Source of the DNA: Coprosoma sp963660615
GTDB taxonomy: Bacteria > Bacillota_I > Bacilli_A > RF39 > UBA660
Length of the DNA: 51,692 bases
Reading direction: 5' to 3'
NCBI GenBank assembly: GCA_963660615.1
Contig: CAVKYE010000008.1
Location: 1 to 51,692, forward strand
A program made the position numbers and the translations under genes. Shown in pieces: positions 30,857 to 38,797 of the stretch. The notes below the pieces were generated by a model. That model did no database searches, was not told the DNA's origin, and was given only the letters and a program-made list of their open reading frames with translations. How positions within the stretch are numbered: the first letter of the stretch is position 1; every line of letters begins with the position of its first letter.

Positions 30857-32110
30857 ATGAAAAATGTTATTTTAAAGTTTACTAAAATGTTTTCTATTTG
30901 TATGATTTTTGTAATGGTATGTGCTTTAAGTATTAGCAGTGTTTCTGCCGCATCAGCACCTAGTTCTATTACGGTTAAGAAAGCTGATAGACTTTCTGAT
31001 TTAGTTACTAATTATGAGTATGGTTTTACTATTTTTGAAACAAGTGATGGTAAGACTGTTTACTGTATGGACGTTGATTTAAAACCACTTGTAAATGGAC
31101 AGACAGCTACTTTAAGTGGTGATGGAGATGCTGGACTTCTTTATTTACTTCAAAACGGTTATCCTAATAAGAAAATAATGGGTAATGATGAAGGGGATAA
31201 ATATATTACCCAAGCTGCTATTTGGTGGTATGTAAATGAAGGAAAATTATCTAATGAATTTAAGAACGCTACTAAAGAAACTGATAGTTATGAGCTTGTT
31301 TCTAGGTATATTAAACCTATGGTTGAAAAGGCTAGAAGCGCTAAGGATACTCAGGTTAAACCAAGTATGACTGTTACTGATAATGGTACTACTATGACTT
31401 TAAGTAAAGATGGTAAGTATTATGAGTCTGCTTATATTTCTGCAGCTTTAGTTGGTGCTAAGACTTATAGTGTTACTACTAGTAAAGGTTCTATTATAGC
31501 TGAGGATGGAAGTACTAAGAATACTTTTAATTCTTCTGAAAGATTTAAGGTAAGAGTACCTGCTAGTGAAATTACTAAAGAGGTAAATATTAGTGTTAAT
31601 TTAAGTGCTACTGGAACAGTTAAGAAGGCTAAGATTTATAAAACTAGTGATAGTGCTTATCAAAGGGTTGTTGGTCTTTATGATGATGAGACTGTTTTGA
31701 AAGATAGTGTTAAGTTAAGTGTTAAACCTAAGAGTAATCCTGTTTGTGAAATCAAAGATAATAAATACTATGGTAAAAAAGGTAATGAAGTAGATAAGTC
31801 TACTTATGAAAAAGAATGTAAGAAATCTTGTCAGGTAGAGAATGATAAATACTATGGCAAAGATGGAAGCGTAGTTGATAAAAAGACTTATGAAAATGAA
31901 TGTTTAAATACTTGTGTAATTATTGATGATAAATACTATGGTAAAGATGGTAATGTTGTAGATGAGGCTACATTTAATAGTGAATGTGGACAAGAGGTTG
32001 TTGTTCCTAATACAAGTTCTAATGTTTCACCTTTGGCTATTGCTTTAGGTATGCTTACTATTTTAGGTGGTGCTTCAATAGTTATTTGTAGAGGTAGAAA
32101 ACTTATTTAA
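30857..32110 (+). CDS. Sortase-anchored thioester-domain (TED) surface protein, copy 1
   Basis: A 417-residue secreted protein: signal peptide (KMFSICMIFVMVCALSISSV ending SAAS), thioester domain with Cys70 in VYCMD and Gln119 in ITQAAIWWYVNE (the TQxA signature), a beta-rich middle region, then three Cys-bracketed repeats of about 30 residues (NDKYYGKDGSVVDKKTYE type, about 292-376). It ends with VVVPNTSSN (VPNTS 383-387), a hydrophobic helix and CRGRKLI, a wall-sorting layout with a non-canonical motif. TED proteins use an internal Cys-Gln thioester to bond covalently to host molecules. ATG 30857 follows AGGGGGAA; an upstream in-frame extension would cross the promoter. Confidence 0.85.
   Translation: MKNVILKFTKMFSICMIFVMVCALSISSVSAASAPSSITVKKADRLSDLVTNYEYGFTIFETSDGKTVYCMDVDLKPLVNGQTATLSGDGDAGLLYLLQNGYPNKKIMGNDEGDKYITQAAIWWYVNEGKLSNEFKNATKETDSYELVSRYIKPMVEKARSAKDTQVKPSMTVTDNGTTMTLSKDGKYYESAYISAALVGAKTYSVTTSKGSIIAEDGSTKNTFNSSERFKVRVPASEITKEVNISVNLSATGTVKKAKIYKTSDSAYQRVVGLYDDETVLKDSVKLSVKPKSNPVCEIKDNKYYGKKGNEVDKSTYEKECKKSCQVENDKYYGKDGSVVDKKTYENECLNTCVIIDDKYYGKDGNVVDEATFNSECGQEVVVPNTSSNVSPLAIALGMLTILGGASIVICRGRKLI
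30992..31240 (+). repeat. 249-bp block identical to 32371-32619 (thioester-domain core)
   Basis: Every base matches the block at 32371-32619, spacing 1379. It covers the codons from LSDLVTNYEYG to WWYVNE, including the thioester Cys and Gln. On both sides the paralogues differ even at synonymous sites, so the block edges are sharp. Confidence 0.9.
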
Positions 32111-32111
32111 G

Positions 32112-32138
32112 GGCTAAGATTTGATTCTTAGTCTTTTT
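32112..32138 (+). terminator. Terminator of TED gene 1
   Basis: GGCTAAGA (32112-32119), loop TTTGAT, TCTTAGTC (32126-32133), then T's. Confidence 0.75.
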
Positions 32139-32238
32139 CTTTACATTTTTTATTTATTTTTTTTTAGTATTTTTTTAGATATGTGTTATAATAATTTTAG
32201 AGGATATTACTTATATCTTTGGAAAGGTGTGAAATGTT

Positions 32239-33255
32239 ATGAAAAGTATTTTGAAATACGCTAAAGTTTTATCTTTATGTATGGTGTTTGTGGTAGCGCT
32301 TACTTTTGGTATTAATGATGCTATGGCTTCTTCAGCCCCTAGTTCTATTTCGGTTAAGAAGGCTGATAGGCTTTCTGATTTAGTTACTAATTATGAGTAT
32401 GGTTTTACTATTTTTGAAACAAGTGATGGTAAGACTGTTTACTGTATGGACGTTGATTTAAAACCACTTGTAAATGGACAGACAGCTACTTTAAGTGGTG
32501 ATGGAGATGCTGGACTTCTTTATTTACTTCAAAACGGTTATCCTAATAAGAAAATAATGGGTAATGATGAAGGGGATAAATATATTACCCAAGCTGCTAT
32601 TTGGTGGTATGTAAATGAAAGCAAGGTTTCTTCTGAGTTTAAGAATGCGACTAAAGAAACTGATAGTTATGAACTTGTTTCTAGATATATTAAACCTATG
32701 GTTGAAAAAGCAAGAAGTGCTAAAGATACGCAGGCTAAACCTAGTATAGATCTTATTACTAGTGATAAATCATTTAGTTTGAGTAGTGATGGAGCTAATT
32801 ATGAATCACCTTATATGTCTGCAACTGTAGTTAATGCCAAAACTTATGATGTTAGTTTAACTGGTGCTCCAGATGGCAGTAAGATTGTAGCTGAAGATGG
32901 AAGCGAGAAGACAACTTTTAACTCTTCTGAAAGATTTAAAGTTGTAATCCCTGCTAGTGCAGTTAAAGATACTTTAAATATTACGGTTAAAACTACGGCT
33001 AAAGGAACTATTCAAAAGGCTAAGATTTACAAACCAAGCGATAGTGCTTATCAAAGGGTTGCAGCTTTATATGATGATGAAGTTTCAGTAGAAAAAAGTG
33101 TTAATTTATCTATTACTGGTGGTGATACACCTGAGGTTGTAGTTGTTCCTAACACTAGTGCAAATATTATTTTTGCAAGTGTACTTGGAGGAGTAATTAT
33201 TATTGCAGTTGGTGTTGGAATCATTATGTATAGAGGTAGAAAAACACACAATTAG
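32239..33255 (+). CDS. Sortase-anchored thioester-domain (TED) surface protein, copy 2
   Basis: A 338-residue paralogue of the preceding gene with the same order: signal peptide (SLCMVFVVALTFGINDAMAS), thioester domain with Cys69 and Gln118 (VYCMD, ITQAAIWWYVNE), beta-rich middle region, then VVVPNTSAN (VPNTS 303-307), membrane helix and YRGRKTHN. It lacks the Cys-bracketed repeats of copy 1, so its binding head sits closer to the wall. Middle regions are clearly diverged (SIDLITSDKSFSLSSDGANY versus SMTVTDNGTTMTLSKDGKYY). Probably a second covalent adhesin of the same system. ATG 32239 follows AAAGGTGTG; it has its own leader after the first gene's terminator. Confidence 0.85.
   Translation: MKSILKYAKVLSLCMVFVVALTFGINDAMASSAPSSISVKKADRLSDLVTNYEYGFTIFETSDGKTVYCMDVDLKPLVNGQTATLSGDGDAGLLYLLQNGYPNKKIMGNDEGDKYITQAAIWWYVNESKVSSEFKNATKETDSYELVSRYIKPMVEKARSAKDTQAKPSIDLITSDKSFSLSSDGANYESPYMSATVVNAKTYDVSLTGAPDGSKIVAEDGSEKTTFNSSERFKVVIPASAVKDTLNITVKTTAKGTIQKAKIYKPSDSAYQRVAALYDDEVSVEKSVNLSITGGDTPEVVVVPNTSANIIFASVLGGVIIIAVGVGIIMYRGRKTHN
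32371..32619 (+). repeat. 249-bp block identical to 30992-31240 (thioester-domain core)
   Basis: Second copy of the perfect repeat; see 30992-31240. Direct orientation, so unequal recombination between the copies could also fuse or delete the genes. Confidence 0.9.
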
Positions 33256-33267
33256 GTTTAATTTGAT

Positions 33268-33293
33268 GCAGGACTGTAAAGGTTCTGTATTTT
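33268..33293 (+). terminator. Terminator of TED gene 2
   Basis: GCAGGAC (33268-33274) pairs with GTTCTGT (33282-33288) with two G-T pairs around a 7-base loop, followed by ATTTTT. Confidence 0.65.
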
Positions 33294-33376
33294 TCTTATT
33301 TTTTTTGCTTATTTATTTGTTATTTGTTTGTAAAACTGTTATAATGTATATGTAGATAGGAATATTTGTTTATAAT

Positions 33377-33405
33377 TTGACAAAATGTTATTTTTGTGAT
33401 AGTAT
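33377..33405 (+). promoter_or_regulatory. Promoter of the LPKTG surface protein gene
   Basis: TTGACA (33377-33382), 17-base spacer, TAGTAT (33400-33405) preceded by TGA. Same spacing and same TGATAGTATA context as the TED gene 1 promoter, suggesting joint control. Confidence 0.75.
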
Positions 33406-33463
33406 ATCAACCTGTAAAAAGAGTTTTAAGGTTATCTTAAAGACTAAAAAGGAGAGATGAATT

Positions 33464-34942
33464 ATGAAATTGATTAAGGAAAATTCAGCAAAGAAGATTT
33501 TTACTTCTCGCAGTGCCTTTGAAAGGTTTCGTGCGAAAGGAAATATATCTACAAGATTTTTAAAATTTATTAAAAAAAATAGGAATGAAATTCTTGGAGG
33601 GTTGGCTACTGTGGGACTCACTGCTGCGCTAGGAATATCACCAAATCACGCTATGGCGGCTGAAAATGCAAATGCTGTAGCACTCGAAAACACTGATACT
33701 AATACTAAGACTTATCAAGTTAGTGAAGAAAAGTCTATAGCAGATGAACCTATTCAGGCAACATATGGTGGTAAGACTTATAGTACTCCTGCTGTTACTA
33801 GTGATTATACAGCGAGTACTTCAACTACTACTAATGCAGTAAATACATCTGCTAGCACGCAAGAAACTGCTAGTACGCAAGAAACTGCTAGTGCAACGGC
33901 TAGTGAAGAGGTTACTACAGATGCTCAAGAAACTACAATTGATGCTTCGACTGAATCTAAAGATGATTCAATCGTAAAAACTGGAGATGACGCTTATGAG
34001 GTTGATGGTGTGCCTGTTGATAGTGAAACAACGCCTATTACTGAGGATACTACTGTAAAAATAGATGAAAGTTCTTCAGAAACAAAAAGTGAAGAAAATA
34101 CAACTACGGAAACAAAAACTGAATCAAAAGTTGAAGAAGGAATGGCTGCTAATGGAAGCACTATGGGGCATACTAAAGAAGAAGATTTGATACATATTAA
34201 TGAATCAAAGGATTTAGACACTAATGATAGTTATGTTGTTTCTCCTGGTGATACTACTGATAAAGTAATTGTTATACGTAATAGTGATGGTACTATATCT
34301 TTCTGGACCGAGAACATGATTAATGCATCAAATAGAGATTCTTTGATTGCTGATTGGAATGCAGCACACCCTGATGAACAAATAACACTTGATAATACTT
34401 ATTTTGAAGCTGGAGATACTAATTTAAGAGGTGGATTAACTGTTGTTAAAAATGCTGATGGCAGTTATACATTTACAAGTGAAGGAAATAAGGGAGCAAC
34501 TGTTCTTGATGTTACTAAAGAAAAATTGCCTTCAATTGATGAAGATGTTCCTGATTATAAACCAGTAGAACCAGAACCAACACCTGAACCAGAACCAACA
34601 CCAGATCCTGAACCTGAACCAACTCCTGAGCCTGAACCAGAACCTACACCAGAACCTGAACCAACTTCAGAAAATTCTGTAGTTCAAGAACAACAAAGTG
34701 GTTCGGAGTTGCCAAAAACAGGTGACGAAATGCCAATTGATTATGTTCTAGGTGGACTTGCTATTGGTGGTGCGCTTGCTTACCTTGCTAATAAAAAACG
34801 CAAGCGTAATGAATTAACAGTTCCTGCTAATGCTCCTATTTCTAGTAATATGAGTGTTGATAGAAATACTGATAGAAAGGTTATTGTTGAAAATCTTTCA
34901 GAAATTATGGAACAAAAGATGAATGAATATTTAACTAGATAA
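33464..34942 (+). CDS. LPKTG surface protein with Pro-rich stalk and a cytoplasmic-like C-terminal tail
   Basis: A 492-residue protein. A long basic N-terminus (about 43 residues) precedes a signal helix (ILGGLATVGLTAALGI) and a likely cut after NHAMA. Next come a Thr/Ser/Glu-rich stretch with short repeats (STQETASTQETAS), a folded region (about 240-355; VIVIRNSDGTISFWTENMIN) and a Pro-Glu-Pro-Thr stalk (about 367-400). LPKTG is at 416-420, followed by a hydrophobic helix and KKRKR. Unusually, 44 more residues follow (ELTVPANAPISSNMSVDRNT...), where sorted proteins normally stop. The tail may act inside the cell before sorting or the protein may stay in the membrane. A long hairpin and the coiled-coil gene follow. 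Confidence 0.8.
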   Translation: MKLIKENSAKKIFTSRSAFERFRAKGNISTRFLKFIKKNRNEILGGLATVGLTAALGISPNHAMAAENANAVALENTDTNTKTYQVSEEKSIADEPIQATYGGKTYSTPAVTSDYTASTSTTTNAVNTSASTQETASTQETASATASEEVTTDAQETTIDASTESKDDSIVKTGDDAYEVDGVPVDSETTPITEDTTVKIDESSSETKSEENTTTETKTESKVEEGMAANGSTMGHTKEEDLIHINESKDLDTNDSYVVSPGDTTDKVIVIRNSDGTISFWTENMINASNRDSLIADWNAAHPDEQITLDNTYFEAGDTNLRGGLTVVKNADGSYTFTSEGNKGATVLDVTKEKLPSIDEDVPDYKPVEPEPTPEPEPTPDPEPEPTPEPEPEPTPEPEPTSENSVVQEQQSGSELPKTGDEMPIDYVLGGLAIGGALAYLANKKRKRNELTVPANAPISSNMSVDRNTDRKVIVENLSEIMEQKMNEYLTR

Positions 34943-34943
34943 A

Positions 34944-34980
34944 AAAGTTTTGAAGTTAACACGGGTTAACTTCAAACTTT
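34944..34980 (+). other. Long intergenic RNA hairpin without a T tract
   Basis: AAAGTTTTGAAGTTAAC (34944-34960), loop ACGG, GTTAACTTCAAACTTT (34965-34980): 16 pairs with one bulged T. It lies 2 bases after the LPKTG gene and ends just before the AAAGGGG ribosome site of the next gene. Without a T run it is more likely an mRNA stabiliser, processing site or weak terminator than a strong intrinsic terminator. Confidence 0.7.
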
Positions 34981-34997
34981 GAAAGGGGTAAAATGAC

Positions 34998-37451
34998 ATG
35001 AATGATAATTTAGGTATGACAAAAGAAGAGGCTTTGAAACGTAAAGATGCTTTGATACGTAAAGATGCTTTGAAACGTCTTTCAAAAATTATTGCTAGAA
35101 GTGAAAATATTTCAGATATAATTGAGAAGTTTCAAATAAAGGCTTTGAAAAGTGAAAAAGAGTGTAAGGATATTCTTTCGCAAGTGAATGCTAAAGATGA
35201 AAATGATGAATGTGATACATACGGCAATATATATGAAAGTATTGAAAAACAACGTGAATATCTTACTTACTATAGAAAGATTGCTGAACTTCAAGAAGAA
35301 AGTAAAGCACTTGGTGCGGAAGTTCAAAAAATTGTTCAACAATTTAAGATAAAAGAAGAAGAAATTAGCAGGGTTAGTGATGCAGAAAAAAAAGAACTTT
35401 GGGGTGAACAATATTATATAATCCAAGCTGAATATAAAGATAGTAAGTTAAAAGATGATACATATGAGGAATATTATGATGATATTAAAACATCTGAGAT
35501 GGCTTCTAATATTCTTTCTAGTTCTGCAAAAATAGTTAATGATTTTACAGGTAAACTTGAAAAAATAGAAGTGAATGGTTCTTTTGAACTTTTACCTTCT
35601 GTGAGCGAAATTGATGTTGCTTTAAATGCACTTAGAAAACAGGCTGCGGCTTTTAAAAAAGACTCTATGTATAAGGGTACTGAAAAAAACATTAATAAAA
35701 TTTCGTTTTTTAGGCCTTTTTTGCGAAAGAAAAAAGAAGACAGTGGCATTAAAAAAGTTCTCATTGTTGGTGATAAAGAATATGTTTTTAAAAAGAAAAA
35801 TAAAAGAAAATGGTTATATAAAGTAGCTGATGCTATTATGGAATATAAGTTTAATCGGGCTGAAGAAAAAGTTTCAAAAGAAAAATTAGAACCTTCTGTT
35901 GATTTGGAAAACAATATGAAATATGCTCAGGACGATATGGATTATGCTAAGATGTATGATGCTATTCTTAACGAAATATATGGTGTGAAAGATGATGGCT
36001 ACGAGGTTGAAGATGTTCTTGGGGCAGATTTACAGGATGATCTTGAGTCTCAATTGAATAATGAAACTATTACCACTTCTAATACTATGGATGAAAAAGA
36101 TAGTGAAAATAATTCTTCTTTCGAAACCAAGGAAGAACCTTCTTTGGATGATGACCATTATAATGTTATGACAGATGCTAGATTTAAAGAAATTGAACAA
36201 AGAATGATTGATGAGAAAACTTTGGATGGACCTTTAACATTTGGAATTAATGATGCTGGAAAATTTGATGAAGAACTTTATAATAGGGAATATGAGCAAG
36301 CATTTAAACATAATATTGCTTTTGCACTTCCAACCCTTGTTCAAAGAGGCAAAATTTCTCCGTTTGAAAATGTTCAATTTATTGAATATGTTATGGCAAA
36401 ATATAAAGATGCACGTAAAAATAAATTTACTAGTAATTTTGATGAAAATGTTAGCGATTATGCTAATGTTGAGGTTTCTGATAGGGCAAAGGAAATTTTA
36501 GAAAATGCTTTAAATAATCCTGAAATTAGGAATGAAACTAAAGAAATTGCTAGAAGAAAAATGGATGAAATGATTGCTGAAAATAATCCTGAAATTAAGG
36601 ATGAAACTAAAGAGAATGTTGAAAATAATCCTGAAATTAAGGATGAAACTAAAGAGAATGTTGAAAAAGAATCTTTAGAAAATTCTTCTAGTGACTCTTT
36701 GAATAGTGAAAAAACTGATTCTGGAGATAAATATTATAATGAACTTAGTGATTCACGTGATAGATATGATGAGCTTAAACGTCAAAAAAATCAAATGTTT
36801 AATGAATGGAAAAAAGGAAAACTTGATGAATATTTTGAGAAGAGTGTAAAACCGCTTTTGGCTTCTAGAGAAGATTATGAGGCTAATATGAAAGCATCTG
36901 GATTAACGGAATCATATGATGAATATGTTGCAAGAGCTAGAGCTAGTGTTGATATGCTTGAGGCTGAACTTGTTGATTCTACTGAATTTAAACTTCCTGA
37001 GGAATTTGAAAGGAAACTTAGGTTGGCTAAGGATTTTATGAATATTGATAATCGAATTTTAGAAAATAAAGAAAATGAACGAAGAAAAGAAAGAAAAAAG
37101 CAAGATGAGATTCGTCGTAAAAACGCTATTAATGAAATTAATCAAAGAGGAATTGAGTCTCAAAAGATTGCGAGTGCTAGAAAAGACGCTGAAAAACATT
37201 ATGAAGGCAGAGATGAGAAAATGATGGATACATACACTGATGAAGAATTGCTTTCTTTGTATGATGAGAAAATTAAGGCTCAGAAGATTGCAAGGGTTAG
37301 AGATGCTATTAAGGAACAAGATGATAGTGTAGATGTGTATAATGATTTTACTGATGAAGAATTACTTTCTAAATATGATGAATTTGTCGAAGCTGGCATA
37401 ATTGAGGCAATTGATGTCATTGGTGAAAAGGTTCAAGCAAAAAGTAGATAA
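34998..37451 (+). CDS. 817-residue charged coiled-coil protein, unknown function
   Basis: A large soluble protein with no signal peptide or membrane segment, very rich in Glu, Lys, Asp and Asn. It is predicted to be mostly helical with coiled coils (NAKDENDEC, YRKIAELQEESKALGAEVQ, then 690-760 ENKENERRKERKKQDEIRRK). A basic island (SFFRPFLRKKKEDSGIKKVL, about 236-265) splits it. Internal repeats: KRKDAL/IRKDAL at the start, NNPEIKDETKENVE twice, and YTDEELLSLYDEKI / FTDEELLSKYDEFV near the end (about 748-800). I recognise no family. It follows the LPKTG gene across a long hairpin and probably shares its transcript, so it may bind that protein's inner tail. Possibly a cytoplasmic scaffold or an effector-like protein. 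Confidence 0.75.
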   Translation: MNDNLGMTKEEALKRKDALIRKDALKRLSKIIARSENISDIIEKFQIKALKSEKECKDILSQVNAKDENDECDTYGNIYESIEKQREYLTYYRKIAELQEESKALGAEVQKIVQQFKIKEEEISRVSDAEKKELWGEQYYIIQAEYKDSKLKDDTYEEYYDDIKTSEMASNILSSSAKIVNDFTGKLEKIEVNGSFELLPSVSEIDVALNALRKQAAAFKKDSMYKGTEKNINKISFFRPFLRKKKEDSGIKKVLIVGDKEYVFKKKNKRKWLYKVADAIMEYKFNRAEEKVSKEKLEPSVDLENNMKYAQDDMDYAKMYDAILNEIYGVKDDGYEVEDVLGADLQDDLESQLNNETITTSNTMDEKDSENNSSFETKEEPSLDDDHYNVMTDARFKEIEQRMIDEKTLDGPLTFGINDAGKFDEELYNREYEQAFKHNIAFALPTLVQRGKISPFENVQFIEYVMAKYKDARKNKFTSNFDENVSDYANVEVSDRAKEILENALNNPEIRNETKEIARRKMDEMIAENNPEIKDETKENVENNPEIKDETKENVEKESLENSSSDSLNSEKTDSGDKYYNELSDSRDRYDELKRQKNQMFNEWKKGKLDEYFEKSVKPLLASREDYEANMKASGLTESYDEYVARARASVDMLEAELVDSTEFKLPEEFERKLRLAKDFMNIDNRILENKENERRKERKKQDEIRRKNAINEINQRGIESQKIASARKDAEKHYEGRDEKMMDTYTDEELLSLYDEKIKAQKIARVRDAIKEQDDSVDVYNDFTDEELLSKYDEFVEAGIIEAIDVIGEKVQAKSR
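35037..35072 (+). repeat. Two 18-bp tandem repeats in the coiled-coil gene
   Basis: AAACGTAAAGATGCTTTG at 35037-35054 is repeated with one change at 35055-35072, encoding KRKDAL and IRKDAL; a partial third copy follows (KRL). Confidence 0.8.
36582..36665 (+). repeat. Two perfect 42-bp tandem repeats in the coiled-coil gene
   Basis: Units 36582-36623 and 36624-36665 are identical and encode NNPEIKDETKENVE twice. A degenerate copy begins at 36513 (NNPEIRNETKEIA). In-frame copy-number change by slippage is possible here. Confidence 0.85.
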
Positions 37452-37476
37452 GTCAAGTGGTTTACTTGACTTTTTC
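37451..37476 (+). terminator. Terminator of the coiled-coil gene
   Basis: AAGTCAAGT (37451-37459), loop GGTTT, ACTTGACTT (37465-37473), T run. Starts at the last base of the TAA stop. Confidence 0.85.
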
Positions 37477-37519
37477 TTTGAAAATTAATATAATTTTTAA
37501 TAGAATGAGGAGTGATTTT

Positions 37520-38797
37520 ATGTTACAAAAGCCTAAAGGGACTTATGATATTTATGGAGATGATTCTTTTAAAATATTGTATTTAGAGAAGGTTATTAAG
37601 TCTTTGATGGAAAGGTATAATTATAATTATATTCAAACGCCTATTTTTGAGTCTAGTGAGTTATTTCATAGGGGTGTTGGTGAAACTACGGATATAGTTA
37701 GTAAGGAAACTTATGATTTTAAGGATAGGGGAGATAGGAATCTTACTTTACGTCCTGAAGGAACTGCTGGGGTTGTTCGTAGTTTTATTGAAAATAAGTT
37801 ATATACTTTATCTAAGCCTTATAAGGCTTGGTATTTTGGACCTATGTTTAGGTATGAAAGACCACAATCTGGAAGAAATAGACAGTTTATTCAGTTTGGT
37901 GTTGAGGCTTTTGGCTGTGAGGATGCTTTGATGGATGCGGAAGTTATTAGTATTATTGTTAATTTCTTTGGCTTACTTGGTCTTAAGAATGTTAAGGTTA
38001 ATATTAATAGTTTGGGTGATAATGAAAGTAGAATGGCTTACAGAAAGGCTTTGCTTGATTATTTTAAGCCTTATTTGGATGATTTGTGTGATGATTGTAA
38101 AAGTAGATATGAGAAGAATCCTTTACGTATTTTAGATTGTAAAGTAGATGGTGATAAGGCTATTATGAAAAGTGCTCCTAAGATTACTGATTATTTAAAT
38201 GAGGTTAGTAAGAAACATTTTTCTTTGGTTCTTGAATATTTAGATGCGATGGAAATAGAGTATACGGTTAATCCTAACTTAGTTAGGGGGCTTGATTATT
38301 ATACTCATACGGTATTTGAGGTTGAGGCTTCTATTAATGGTTTTGGTAGTCAAAATGTTTTAGGTGCTGGGGGAAGATATAATGGTCTTGTTGAGACTTT
38401 AGGTGGTCCTAAGACACCTGGTGTTGGTTTTGCTATTGGAATTGAAAGGTTATTACTTGCTTTAGAGGCGGAAAAGATAAATATTTGTGAAAAGAATAAT
38501 TTGGATGTATATGTATTTACGATGGGGGATTTTAAGAGTGAAGCTATTAGTTTAGTTAATAGTTTACGAATGAATGGTTTTAATGTTGATATGGATTTTA
38601 TGGATAGAAATGTTAAGAATAATTTTAAGAGTGCGGATAGGCTTGGTAGTAAGTTTATTGCTATTATTGGTGAAGAGGAAGTTAAGAATAAGATTTTAAC
38701 GGTTAAGAATAATGAGACTAAGGAAGAATACAAACTTAAGTTGGATGATGTTGTTTCTTTCCTTGATGAGAAGTTAGGTGAAATTTATGAAGGTTAA
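37520..38797 (+). CDS. hisS: Histidyl-tRNA synthetase
   Basis: A 425-residue class II synthetase. Landmarks: LQKPKGTYDIYGDDSFK, motif 1 region YIQTPIFESSELFHRGVGET, motif 2 (FGPMFRYERPQSGRNRQFIQ), the His-specific LVRGLDYYTHTVFEVEA, GAGGRYNGLVETLGGPKTPG, motif 3 (GVGFAIGIERLLLAL) and a C-terminal anticodon-binding domain. ATG 37520 follows GAGGAGTGAT; there is no room for a T-box (68 bases upstream). Overlaps the aspS start by 11 bases. hisS-aspS is the conserved Bacilli order. Confidence 0.97.
   Translation: MLQKPKGTYDIYGDDSFKILYLEKVIKSLMERYNYNYIQTPIFESSELFHRGVGETTDIVSKETYDFKDRGDRNLTLRPEGTAGVVRSFIENKLYTLSKPYKAWYFGPMFRYERPQSGRNRQFIQFGVEAFGCEDALMDAEVISIIVNFFGLLGLKNVKVNINSLGDNESRMAYRKALLDYFKPYLDDLCDDCKSRYEKNPLRILDCKVDGDKAIMKSAPKITDYLNEVSKKHFSLVLEYLDAMEIEYTVNPNLVRGLDYYTHTVFEVEASINGFGSQNVLGAGGRYNGLVETLGGPKTPGVGFAIGIERLLLALEAEKINICEKNNLDVYVFTMGDFKSEAISLVNSLRMNGFNVDMDFMDRNVKNNFKSADRLGSKFIAIIGEEEVKNKILTVKNNETKEEYKLKLDDVVSFLDEKLGEIYEG

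Noticed and set aside
34944..34980. Long hairpin considered as an intrinsic terminator
   Set aside because: There is no T tract after the stem and a ribosome site follows at once, so it is listed as a hairpin of other function.
36513..36665. 42-bp tandem repeats considered as a CRISPR-like or mobile feature
   Set aside because: They are in frame within a coding region, have no spacers and simply repeat a 14-residue peptide.
37452..37519. T-box riboswitch upstream of hisS
   Set aside because: Only 68 bases separate the genes and no T-box sequence or specifier stem is visible.
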